DNA of 64,000 nucleotides, taken from assembly GCF_029873635.1 (NCBI RefSeq), contig NC_080417.1:25864182-25928181 (forward strand), in the 5' to 3' direction. Source of the DNA: Malania oleifera. Taxonomy: Eukaryota > Streptophyta > Magnoliopsida > Santalales > Ximeniaceae. Positions 54,664-64,000 of this stretch are shown here, piece by piece (the first letter of the stretch is position 1; each line of letters opens with the position of its first letter). Below the pieces are notes generated by a model. It was not told the origin of the DNA. It did no database searches and saw nothing but the letters and a program-made list of their open reading frames with translations. The translations under genes and the position numbers were made by a program.

Positions 54664-55473
54664 CTAAGTTCCAAATTTAATTGTATTAAGCAATTCATCT
54701 TGAAAATTTTTATTCAAGGAGATGGAGCTTACCTTATCTTTGTCCTCAATAGCCATGAGGCAAAGGTTTGTCATTTCTTTGTTGAAGTCAAACTCAAAGT
54801 CGCTATCCTTCCAAATGGCATTGGAAATCTTCTCTCCTCCTCTCCTTCTTGAGATATGGGTATTCAATTCGAGGGTGTGCTGACTTCTTGCATAGCAAGT
54901 TACCTTCTCTTGTTTTCATACTTTTTCATTCTTTTTATCCTTTTTTTTTAGGAGTCTCTTAAACTTTTTGATGATGATGACTATTTCTTGATCACTATCT
55001 TCTTCTTCTTTCTTTTCTTTTGTTGAGTCCAATGCTAATGTTTTCTTCTTGTCTTTTGCATCCATCATCCTTTTTAACTTCCATTTCATGCACAAAAGGT
55101 GATCCAAGCAACTCCTCAAGTGGAAGTTCTTCTAGGTCCTTTGACTCGCCAATTGTAGTTTTCTTGGCCTTCCACTCTTTTGGCAAGCATCTAAGTATTC
55201 TTTGTATAAGTTAAAAACTAGTATAATTCTTGCCAAATATTTTAAAGTATTGATGATATTAAAGAACATAGTAAACATATCATTAATTTTCTCATTTTTA
55301 TGAATTTCAAATATTTCATATTTTGTGGCAAACATGTTTATCCTGGACAATTTTACCTTAACGATTCCCTCATGGATCACATGAAGTGTGTGCTGAATTT
55401 GATGAATGGAAGTACATACAATGACACAATTAAATTCTCTGCCGTCTAGTATACTACAAAGTAAGATAAACAA
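54664..55473 (-). pseudogene. SIRE-like gag remnant
   Basis: Minus-strand pieces: HEGIVKVKLSRINMFATKYEIF, NEKINDMFTMFFNIINTLKYL, then KEWKAKKTTIGESKDLEELPLEELLGSPFVHE and an acidic, Lys-rich stretch ending near FEFDFNKEMTNLCLMA. Compare ILRGLPLVWEAKATVIAKG and EFEFSDDEIVNLCLM in element 1. Split by shifts, with no protease or integrase after it and no LTR recognised next to it. Element 5 may have inserted into this older element. Confidence 0.72.
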
Positions 55474-55683
55474 TTAAAACCATTCTTAACTCTATAAACC
55501 CAATAATACTATACCATTTGAAGAAGAATGTTTAACCTATGCAAAAAATAAATATAAGTACGAAATTCTATTGATGTTTTGAAATCTAAGATCCAATGTA
55601 CACATTGTAGTTCAAATCAAATTTGGCATGTAGAGTTATCAAACACTTACACAATCGATATAATAGCCAAAAGTATTAATTTG

Positions 55684-56457
55684 AAGTGTTAATATTATAG
55701 AATTAGCAACTTTTATTCAAAAAATATGTAATAAACTTCGTTTAATAGTCTAAAAAGGAAATGCTTTTTTATTTATATGGTTAAAAATACAATTCATTAC
55801 AATTTTTAGCAAAATAACACTACCCTCTTTGTTCATTAGATAACCCTCTTACTTGTTTCCTTTTTGTTAATTATTGATTTTTTAGCTTATAAATATACAA
55901 AAGATGAGAAGGTTGGCTATCCCATTCATATTTCATTTTAACTACAATCAAATAATGTTCTGTACACCATTTAATTTTAGCTATGATGATATTATATGTG
56001 CTGAGTTCAACCTTATCGTTGTTTCTCTTGGTGCCACAATAAATCTCTATTTTTTTCTTACAAAATCATGTAACATTAATAAAAAAGAAATAAAGATTCA
56101 CTTTTAGTACCAAGGAATACAAGTATAAGGATGAACTCAACAGTGACAAGATCCTTATAACGAAACTAAATGGCACACTAAACAGTATTTGATTGTAGTT
56201 AAAATGAAATATGAATGGGATAACCAATCTCCTTATCGCTTGTATATTTATAGGCTAAGAGATCAATAATTAACCAAAAAGAAATGCAAGTAAGGATGAA
56301 CAAAGGTGGTGCTGTTTGTTTGCATAAAAAGTGTAATGAAATTAAACTTTTAACCATATAACTAAAAAAAATTGAGTATTTCTTTCTGAAACTATTAGAC
56401 CAAGTCTATTAGATATTGTTTTGAAGAAAAGTTACTAGTTTTGTAATATTAACACTT
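55684..56457. mobile_element. 774-bp foldback (long inverted repeat) element
   Basis: Outer ends AAGTGTTAATATTA and TAATATTAACACTT. The two arms pair almost to the centre near 56070. For example CCCATTCATATTTCATTTTA at 55921-55940 faces TAAAATGAAATATGAATGGG at 56201-56220, and ATTATTGATTTTTTAGC faces GGCTAAGAGATCAATAAT. By eye about 80 percent paired overall, loop about 20-60 nt. No coding capacity. A target-site duplication is unclear because the flanks are AT-rich. A MULE- or foldback-type MITE is possible. Confidence 0.85.
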
Positions 56458-56748
56458 AATATTAATAGTGTTTGCCAAATTATGTCAATTTTGTAATTGT
56501 TTGATAATTCTATATCGCATGTTAACATGTACAATGGCTATGAGATTTCAAAATATTAATGGTATTTCCTACTATATATTTTTTGCACAAGTCAAGCATT
56601 CTTCTTTTAAGTGGCATGATATGATTGATTTTATAGGATCATGCACGGTTTTAATTTTTTATTATTTTTTTAATAAAAGGCAACTCGGTGTACAAAGCTC
56701 CTACATTCCAAGAAAGTGATGGATCATGATAGTTCTATAGTACACAAC

Positions 56749-58875
56749 TGTTGACCTTATAGGTCACGCCTGGTTTTGATAATGAAAAATACTCCTGTAT
56801 TTAATGAATATCCAGTTCATGTGCAGGTCTATATTAGCAGATACATTGATGGCACATGAAAGCTTAAGGCTTGAAGACCAATCCATGTTTTTCAATTGTA
56901 ATATATTTTAAGTGGTGAAATTAGTCTGTAATAGTAATTAGGATATTTGGGTTGTAATAAGCACACACATCATATGCATGGTTTATTTTGTAAGCTCAAA
57001 CTAGATACAAACTAAAAGTGACCGTAGAAAGATCTTAGGGTTTGGTCGACCAACACTGGACTTTTTCGGTGTATTCATTGTTGGACATAAATGACCCTAT
57101 GACACACACATTTGCATCTATGTTTGTTAGGCACTTCATTAGGATTTGTGTGTATTAAAACGGGACCGAAATGCACACTTTGTGCACTTTCGGTCTACCG
57201 AACTAGGCAGTTCATTCTGCCTTGGTCGACCGAACCAGGCCTAGGTCAACAGTTGACCACGGCCCTAGTCGACTGGACCAAGTAGTTCAAAAAGCCCCGG
57301 TCGACCGAAACTTGCCTGGGTCAACATTTTGACCATCTGGTCGACCGAGCCACTTTTGTTCTCCAACTACCTGGTCGACCGAGAGTCCTCGGGAGAAATC
57401 CCAACGGTCTGGTCGACTGAACCAACCAGTTCAAAATGGCTCGATCGACCGAACCTTAGAGATTTGAAAAATCGTCTTCTCTTGGTCGACCGAGCCTTTA
57501 GTTCAAAATTCCCTTGGTCGACTGAACAATATAAGACCTGGTTGACCGAAACATTTCTGGTCGACCAGACCTCTCAGGTTGCCCTGATTTTTGCCGTAGT
57601 TAAATATTTTTTAAATAGGGTTAAAATGTTTTAAACGTCATTAAACTTTTCTATCAATCCCTAATAGGTTCCCAACGGTCAAAAATTCTGGTATGTTTAT
57701 ATATACCCTCTCATTTGGGAAAATTAAGATGAGATTAGAAAATCAAATTCTCTCTCAAGCAAAATATTTCTCATTGCTCATACTCTTCCAAATACACTCT
57801 AGCTTACCTTTAAAAGTTGTAAAATCATCTGTAAGTGTTCTTGACTGTTTAGTTTGAAAGGTTTGCTCTCTCTCTGCTATGAGATTGATTCATTTTGTTG
57901 AGAGCCAAACCTAAAAGGATTCATAGGGGACTTTGCTTATAAGTTCATCCTAAGAAGACTTTATTAGATCTTCTGAGATTGCATATTCGTTGCAACATCT
58001 TAAGAAGCTTATATCTGCTTTTGGTTGCGAAATATTTTCAAAATCATTTACAAATATCTAGTGTTCTTTACTTGAAAACCATTTAAGTAGATATTTGATT
58101 TTGAGGTGAAACATCTTTGTTGCAATATTTATTCACTCATACATTATTTGCTGAGAACAAAGATTATATATATTTTGCAGTCCAAGCATACACATATTTA
58201 TATGATTGAGATATTCTGCTGATCGATACTCTTGAGGCTTGCTTGATATTCTGTGTGAGCACGTTTGATTGAATATTTTGAAATACACAGATTGTCATTG
58301 ACACTCTCCCGTACGTACTACACTAATAGAAAATATATTTAAGAGTTGAACTATTAAGACCATACTGAGCTTACATTTAAATCATCTGTGGTGTTTGTGA
58401 TTGTGCGCATTTGGGGTACAAATCTGCTTTACGTGAAAGCATCCTTATATTGTACCTTTTAATTGTATATCTGAGAGATTCTAGGCGTGGCCTGAGGGGG
58501 CGGTAATCCAGCCCGATAAGGATTGGTGTAAAGGTTGAGTTTAGCCTTTTGCTAATTGACTTGGTTTGTATAGGTGCCGCTCCACTCGTTTAAGTGAGCA
58601 AGTTATTGTGATAATTCTTGTGCTGGTTAGTCAAGGCAGGGACGTAGGCAGTTGGTCAAACCTCAATAACATATTTGCGTGTCACACTCTCTTTATTGCT
58701 TTCTGGTGCTTGTGTGAGTAATTAAACTACTTTACTTAATTTCTGATATATTTATATTACTATCACTAGATTGACCATAGGTTTGTGAACATACTGCTAT
58801 TAGGAGAAATACCTAGGGGATAAATTTTAAAAATACCAATTGACCCCCCCTCTTGGGATCACGGTAAAGCTAACA
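56749..58875 (+). mobile_element. Solo LTR D, SIRE-like (2.13 kb)
   Basis: TGTTGACCTTATAGGTCACG to GGGATCACGGTAAAGCTAACA, with an exact target-site duplication ACAAC at 56744-56748 and 58876-58880. Array 57041-57568, TATATATA at 57699-57706. Same family as the LTR starting at 62527. Confidence 0.93.
57041..57568 (+). promoter_or_regulatory. Phased GGTCGACCGAAC array of LTR D
   Basis: Main centres 57047.5 then 57195.5, 57227.5, 57270.5, 57302.5, 57342.5, 57376.5, 57414.5, 57446.5, 57487.5, 57519.5, 57543.5 and 57562.5. Steps after the first two are 32, 43, 32, 40, 34, 38, 32, 41, 32, 24 and 19. At least two of the 40-43 steps contain a weaker palindrome (GGTCAACAGTTGACC near 57251, GGTCAACATTTTGACC near 57326). 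Confidence 0.75.
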
Positions 58876-58880
58876 ACAAC

Positions 58881-60472
58881 CTTACCTTGCATGATTTTAA
58901 TTGTTTATCTTAATTATTATTTTATTTATTTTATTATTTATCATTTTGAAAATAAGCAGTGGGCTAGGGAACTGAGTAAATAGGTAAATGGGTCAATGGA
59001 CCCAGGTCGTGGGGAGTCTGGGTCAATGGGGTAGGTCAATGGGTCGAATCAACCCACAAGTCATGTCAATGGGTCGGGTCAATAGGTCTAGTCAATGGGA
59101 CGGCTCAGGGTCAGATCCAGACCCACGGGTCGGATTCGATTGATTTCAGAGTGCTTTTGTTCCTGTTTTTTGAATGAATATTGAATAAATAACCAAGAAC
59201 AATTAGAAATACTTGCCTTCTGTCTTCCACTCCTTTAATTTTAAATAGAATACTGATGCCCCTTTCAATCGTATGCTTTTATTTGTGAATTGCTCTACTC
59301 TGTGAATTGCTCTACTTTTGTGAATTGATCTACCTCTTTAAATTGCTCTGCTTCTATGAATTGTTCTTCCTCTTTGAATTACTCTATACTACTATTGTTG
59401 TTACTCTCCGTCACTGTCTCTGTCTCTATCTCTGTCTCTTTATGTCTCCCTTTGAACCTCAATTCATAGGCCGCGGGATGCATTTAATTCTCAAATAACT
59501 AACCCTCAATTTTCTCTATGCAGGAGTGCAAGCGCCAGTAGTGTTCCAAGGCTCCTGTCTCTTTTCTTCTTCTTCTTCTTCTTCTTCTTCTTCTTTTGCA
59601 TTTATTTCTTGTTTTACTATATTGCATTCCATTTTTTGTACCTTTTTTGAAGTATTTTTTTTTTTTTGTATTTTTCTTTGTTGTATTTGTCCAAACAGTG
59701 TAATAATAAAAATGTATTCTTGTTATATTTGGCCATTGGATAGAATGAGGTGTATACAGAAATTTTAGTTTATCTTTTTTTAACATTATGGTTGATAAGT
59801 TGTTTCAATTTAAAATATTGAACTATGTTTTATTTATTTTATGATGTACTTAAATTTATACGAAAATTACATCTTATAAATACTTTTCTAGTATTATAAT
59901 TTCTAAGTATTTTTATGATTTATCAGTATTTTTATTTTTCATATATATTTTTTAAAAATTTCAAACAATAATAGATTTTTTTTGTTATGCTGATTTCAAT
60001 TAGTAGTTTTAAATCAGTTAATTTGAGATCAATTAAGTCTTCAAGCCACTTAAATTTTGATAATTAAACTCTTTCACTTACACTTTTACTCTTAAACTTT
60101 TCTAAAGATTGTCTTAGTTCTACTCAAGTCCTTTCTATCACTCATATGGACAATATATATATTCCTTTTCTGCACTCTTGCAAAAATTTCACTAAATATA
60201 ACATTTTTTAGTTAATTACAGAATTAAAAAATTAAGTTATATATAATAATAAAAAAAAGGAAACATTCATTCATATTCTTACCTCATTTGGAAAGTTTTT
60301 GAATTTACAATTGTATTGAATTTAAATAAAAAAAATAAAATTATATAAAAATTTACTTAAATTCATCCAAATTCAAATTTAACATCTGAAATTTATACCT
60401 CAAACATATTTTCATTATAAGAATAAAACATAGAATAGTTCCCATAAACACATTTTCATCATAACAATAAAG
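58881..60472. other. AT-rich DNA with short repeats, no gene
   Basis: At 58965-59135, GGGTCAATGGGTC-like phrases recur about ten times. At 59284-59390 six units of GAATTGCTCTACT-like 17-20-bp sequence are in tandem. A (CTT)n tract follows at 59567-59595. The rest is AT-rich with no coding signal. Open frames at 59499-59786 on either strand are simple-repeat products. Confidence 0.55.
59284..59390. repeat. Tandem repeat of GAATTGCTCTACT-like units
   Basis: Six degenerate units of 17-20 bp, starting TGTGAATTGCTCTACTC. Confidence 0.75.
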
Positions 60473-60482
60473 CATTGAATTG

Positions 60483-60747
60483 GCCCCCATGGGCATGGCG
60501 CAGTGGAAAGGAGTCGAGCAATCAAGTAGGAGCATCGGGGGTTCGAATCCTGGTAGAAGCATTCAGTGTAGACTTAATTGTGTCTTGGGAGGCGAGTTGG
60601 CCGAACGTCTAACCCGAGCTATGATTACGTGTGACCGCATCCGATTTACATGGGTGGCGAATCAGGGGGGGAAGGTTGTCGCCCCCCGTGGGTTTGGTGC
60701 CGCACTAGGGGATCCGAAAGGGCTTGTCGGTGGCAAAAGTCCCCATG

Positions 60748-60815
<68 letters not shown>
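60483..60815 (+). mobile_element. tRNA-derived SINE, first part
   Basis: RNA polymerase III A box TGGCGCAGTGG at 60496-60506 and B box GGTTCGAATCC at 60540-60550, 33 bp apart. A tRNA-unrelated body runs to about 60745 and an (AAT)n tail to 60815. Ten-base target-site duplication CATTGAATTG at 60473-60482. Its partner is at 62349-62358, beyond a copia insertion. Family not identified. Confidence 0.85.
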
Positions 60816-60931
60816 TGTTAAGATTAATAAAACTTTATTATTCCTTTTTGTACATATAAAATTGTACAAGGCCATCCTTTTATAGGGGAAGGAGGTAGAC
60901 TACAAGGGTCAATTAGGGAGATATGCTAACA
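60816..60931 (-). mobile_element. Element 6 3' LTR (116 bp)
   Basis: Minus strand TGTTAGCATATCTCCC to TTAATCTTAACA, with CTATAAAAGG as a TATA box (plus about 60874-60883). Very short for a copia LTR. Confidence 0.8.
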
Positions 60932-60959
60932 TCCCTCCTTAAATTCAAGGGGGTATCAA

Positions 60960-62285
60960 AGATGTCATCTGGAGTTTGCAGACTATAGCACGATGACGAC
61001 TAGGTGGATGAGTTTTCCTGAAGATATCAACCAACTAATCAACCGAAGGAACTGAAAAGAGGTGAAGAATAGTGATGCCAATAGTAGTGTGACGGGTAAA
61101 AAGGGCAGAATCATAGAGGCTAGAAGCAAATCCAAGCTATGCAATAGTGGAGCTGAACTTGGCAAACCAAGCACGAGGAGCTTGCTTAAGCCCATATAAA
61201 GCACGGCGGAGACGACAGACCTTACTAGGAGAATAAGGATACCCAAGAGGGGGCTGCATATATACCTCTCAGCCAAATCACCATGTAAGAAGGCATTCTT
61301 GACATCCATCTAAAAATAAAGGCCACCGTCGGGTAGAGGCAACAGCCAAAAGGGAGCAAACGGAGGTAATACGAGCAACAGGGGCAAATGTCTCCTCATT
61401 ATTAATGTCATATTCCTGAGTAAAGCCCTTTGCCACTAAACGAGCTTTATGTCTTACTTCAGAACCGTTGGAGTTTGTTTTCCGTTTATACACCCATTTG
61501 ATCCCAACTACAGTCTTACCAGGAGGCACGTCAACCAGGTCCCAAGTATGAGTTTTGTGAAGTGCGTCAAGTTCTTCAGACATAGCTTGCTGCCAAACAG
61601 GAACATAACAAGTTTCGCGATAACTGCGAGGCTCGTGAAGGGAGTCAAGAGTAGAAAAATAGTGATAATCACTAAGATAGGTAGGAGGTGCCCTTACCCA
61701 ACTAGAACGATAGACATCCAAATCAGAGGACTCGGACGGAGTGGAAGCGATGACATGATCATCAGACGATCTAAGTTCGAGAGAGGTAGAAACGGAGGGA
61801 TCACCTGATGAGCTGTCATGACCTGCATTAGAAGAGAAAGCGGGAGAGGGATCTATGGCAAGATCAATGAAAATAGGAGAGTATGAGGGACAATCGAAAG
61901 AAAATGGAGAGATACTAGTGAACATTTTGTGTTCCCAAAATTGAACATGCTGAGAGACTCAAAGATGCTTGGCTATGGGGTCGTAGCACCGATAACCCTT
62001 GTGTTCAATGCCATAACCAAGAAAGCAATAGAGACGAAAGCGAGGTTCAAGTTTTGTATGTTCATGAGGTGGGAGCAAAACAAAGCAAGCACAACCAATT
62101 ACTTTGAGAAGAGAATAATCAGGTACCTTTCCATAGAGAGCCTCATATGGAGATTTATTGGAAAGAGTAGGGGTTGGAACCCGATTAATAGTGTAAACAG
62201 CGGTAAGAGCAGTTTCACCCCAAAAGGATTCTGGGAGGGATGTAGAGAAGAGTTGAGAGCGAATAGTGTCAAGAATGTGACGAAG
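60960..62285 (-). pseudogene. Element 6 pol remnant (integrase tail and RT)
   Basis: Minus strand: LDTIRSQLFSTSLPESFWG, VYTINRVPTPTLSNKSPYEA and GCACFVLLPPHEHTKLEP of the integrase C-terminal half, a stop near 61963, a Ser-rich linker, QQAMSEELDALHKTHTWDLV, VGIKWVYKRKTNSNG, KARLVAKGFTQEYDINNEE, then MDVKNAFLHGDLAE in a shifted frame and GLSK (from YGLKQAPR). The polymerase active site is deleted. Confidence 0.85.
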
Positions 62286-62330
62286 GAAGTAGACTATAAG
62301 GGTAAATTAGGGAGATAATATAAGGGAGAT

Positions 62331-62348
62331 ATGCTAATAATAATACAT
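62331..62348 (+). mobile_element. SINE tail, second part
   Basis: TAATAATAATACAT-like remnant between element 6 and the second target-site copy CATTGAATTG at 62349-62358. Confidence 0.7.
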
Positions 62349-62358
62349 CATTGAATTG

Positions 62359-62526
62359 TTCCTATATTCTAAAAATAAAAAGTAAGTCTAAGATGACCAT
62401 AATTGAGATTTGGCTTATTGGATGCATTGATAAAAGGAGATGGATAAACCTTCATGGAAGGAAAAGATGAGTGGGCCGATCGGCTCTTCATAATTCAAAA
62501 AATGCCCACAATTATAGCAACCCTAC
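62359..62526. other. Short flank before LTR E
   Basis: No feature recognised. Confidence 0.5.
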
Positions 62527-64000
62527 TGTTGACCTTATAGGTCATGCCCTGGTTTTGATAATGACAAATACTCTTGTATTTAATAAATATCTAGTTCATG
62601 TGCAGGTCCATATTAGCAGATCATTAATGGCACGTAACAGATCAAAAAGCTTGAAGACAATTTCATATTCCAAATTGTAATATCTCTAAGTGAAATTGGT
62701 CTGTAATAGTAATTGGGGCATTTGGTTTGTAATAAGCTCACACACATCACATGCATGATTTATTTTGTAAGCTCAAACCGAACCATGAATGAGAAAGGAC
62801 CATAGAAAGACCTTAGGGTGCACCTTCGGTCACCGGACTTTTTTGGCGTTTCCAAATTAGACCCCAAGTGACCTTAGGAAACACACATATTCACATACAT
62901 TTGTTAGGCACTTGATTAGGACTTGTTTGATTCAATACGGGACCGAAATGCACACATGGTATACTTTCGATCGACCAAAACCTGTAGTTCAAAAGGCCCT
63001 GATCGACCGAACCAGCCCTGAGTCAATAGTTTGACCAAGGCCCGGTCGACCGAGACCTTAAAGTTCATTTGACCCTGGTCGACCAAACCACCAAGGAGTC
63101 AACATTTTGACCTCCTGGTCGACCGACCAACTTTATACTCCAACAACCTGGTCGACCGAAGGGTCTCGGGAAAATTTCCAGTGGTATGGTCGACCGAACC
63201 ACACAGTTCAAAAAGGCCCGGTCGATCGAACCTCGGAAAAATTGGAAAATCGCCTTGCCTCGGTCGACCGACCACTCAGTTCAAAATACCCCTAGTCGAC
63301 CGAGCTACTTGAGTCCTGGTCGACCGAACCATTTCTGGTCGACCAGACCTCTCGGGTTGCTCCTATTTTTACCGCGGTTAATAATTTTTTAAACAGGGTT
63401 AAATTGTTTTAAGTTTCATTAAACTTTTCCAATAATCCCTAATAAGTCCCCAACGGTCAAAATTTTCAGTATGTCTATATATACTCCTTCATTTGGTGGA
63501 TTAAGCACGGATTAGCAAAAAGAATTAGGAAAATCTCTTTCAAGCAAAAATACCTTCGTTTGATTCCTATTTGCTCATATCTTTCCAAAAAGCACTCTTG
63601 CTCACTTCTTCAAGTTCAAAATCATTTAAGTGCTTTGAGTATATATTTAAATAGGTTTTGCTCTCATTGTTTAGAGTGTTTGAATCGATTTTTCTCTCGA
63701 GAGCATAACCTAAGTTTTCTTAGGAGGCTTTGCTAATAAGCCTACTCTAAGAAGACTTGTGGTAAACTTATGAGTGTTGCATTATTATTGCAATATCTTT
63801 GGAAGTTTGTATTTGTCTGGATTTGCAAAAACATATTTCAAGCTTACTCAAATATCTTGTGAAATTTATTGAACAATTTGTGAAAAGATATTTGTGCTTG
63901 TTGCACTAATCTTTGTGGTATTATTTATACAAGTATATATATCATTTGCCGAAAACAAAGATTATCTATTTTGCAATCCAAGCATATACACATTCGTATG
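62527..64000 (+). mobile_element. LTR E, SIRE-like, runs past the window end
   Basis: Begins TGTTGACCTTATAGGTCATG and is collinear with LTR D. The array is at 62966-63346 and the TATATATAC box at about 63475-63484. Whether it is solo or the 5' LTR of a full element cannot be told from this window. Confidence 0.9.
62966..63346 (+). promoter_or_regulatory. Phased GGTCGACCGAAC array of LTR E
   Basis: Twelve sites: 62972, 63004, 63047.5, 63080.5, 63120.5, 63153.5, 63191.5, 63223.5, 63265.5, 63297.5, 63321.5 and 63340.5. Steps are 32, 43, 33, 40, 33, 38, 32, 42, 32, 24 and 19, almost the same as LTR D. Most copies still read GGTCGACCGA in full. Confidence 0.8.

Larger units (their letters stand above)
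60816..62330 (-). mobile_element. Element 6: internally deleted copia inside the SINE tail
   Basis: A short 3' LTR (60816-60931) preceded on the minus strand by polypurine AAGGAGGGA. Then the last codons of RNase H (KLQMTS near 60965), most of the RT N-terminal half, the integrase tail, and about 50 bp of 5' LTR start (62283-62330). Everything from the 5' LTR body to mid-integrase and from RT to the end of RNase H is deleted. Flanks on both sides are AAT repeats, so it landed in the SINE's tail. Confidence 0.8.

Noticed and set aside
57041..57568. CRISPR-like array
   Set aside because: The repeats are short palindromes with variable steps inside a plant LTR. There are no constant-length spacers and no cas genes.
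60496..60550. tRNA gene
   Set aside because: A and B boxes fit, but the sequence does not form acceptor and anticodon arms around them and it continues into a SINE body with an AAT tail and a target-site duplication.
60480..60821. 113-residue open frame with poly-asparagine
   Set aside because: Runs through the SINE body and its AAT tail.

Overview
The window looks like a retrotransposon-dominated stretch of a land-plant nuclear genome, probably a eudicot. The evidence is the set of plant Ty1/copia and Ty3/gypsy-type LTR elements, a hAT remnant, a tRNA-derived SINE, plant-type introns, and one split host gene resembling the CASP-like (CASPL) group 5 membrane proteins. No prokaryotic gene organisation is visible. 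Almost every long open frame belongs to a decayed gag-pol, and no intact autonomous element was found.

Layout. 1-5181: a scrambled repeat block, then one copy of a duplicated segment ending in a SIRE-like LTR. 5182-12564: a 5'-truncated SIRE-like copia element with its 3' LTR. 12565-18650: a candidate minus-strand LTR with polypurine tract, unassigned AT-rich DNA, and a solo LTR (15181-17071). 18662-25434: the CASPL5-like gene (minus strand, three coding exons) with a complete 4.7-kb copia element in intron 1. 27192-32097: a second complete copia element upstream of the gene. 33400-40891: the second copy of the duplicated segment. 35718-47157: a copia element whose 5' LTR is split by two solo LTRs, the first itself carrying a hAT remnant and a gypsy-type solo LTR. 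47158-54366: a related copia element in the opposite orientation, with two more LTRs inserted. 54664-55473: a SIRE-like gag remnant. 55684-56457: a long foldback element. 56749-58875: a solo LTR. 60483-62348: a SINE whose AAT tail holds a deleted copia element. 62527 to the window end: the start of another LTR.

Most unusual signal. Nearly every long LTR family here has, just upstream of its TATA box, an array of 12-14-bp near-palindromes whose centres lie at about whole multiples of the DNA helical repeat (mostly 20-22, 31-33, 40-43 or 50-52 bp). The half-site differs between families (GGTCGACC, CTCGTCGACGAG, ACCATCGATGGT, TTCAG-n4-CTGAA), but the phased layout is kept. One palindrome with the same phasing is present in both gypsy-type and copia LTRs. 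All spacings were counted by eye from the printed coordinates. The arrays look like promoter-proximal protein-binding platforms. Their function is inference.

The nesting gives a relative history. The duplication that made the 1-5 kb and 33-40 kb copies came after the copia LTR and the SIRE-like LTR had inserted, and before the hAT and gypsy-type LTR landed in one copy. Target-site duplications support most insertions.
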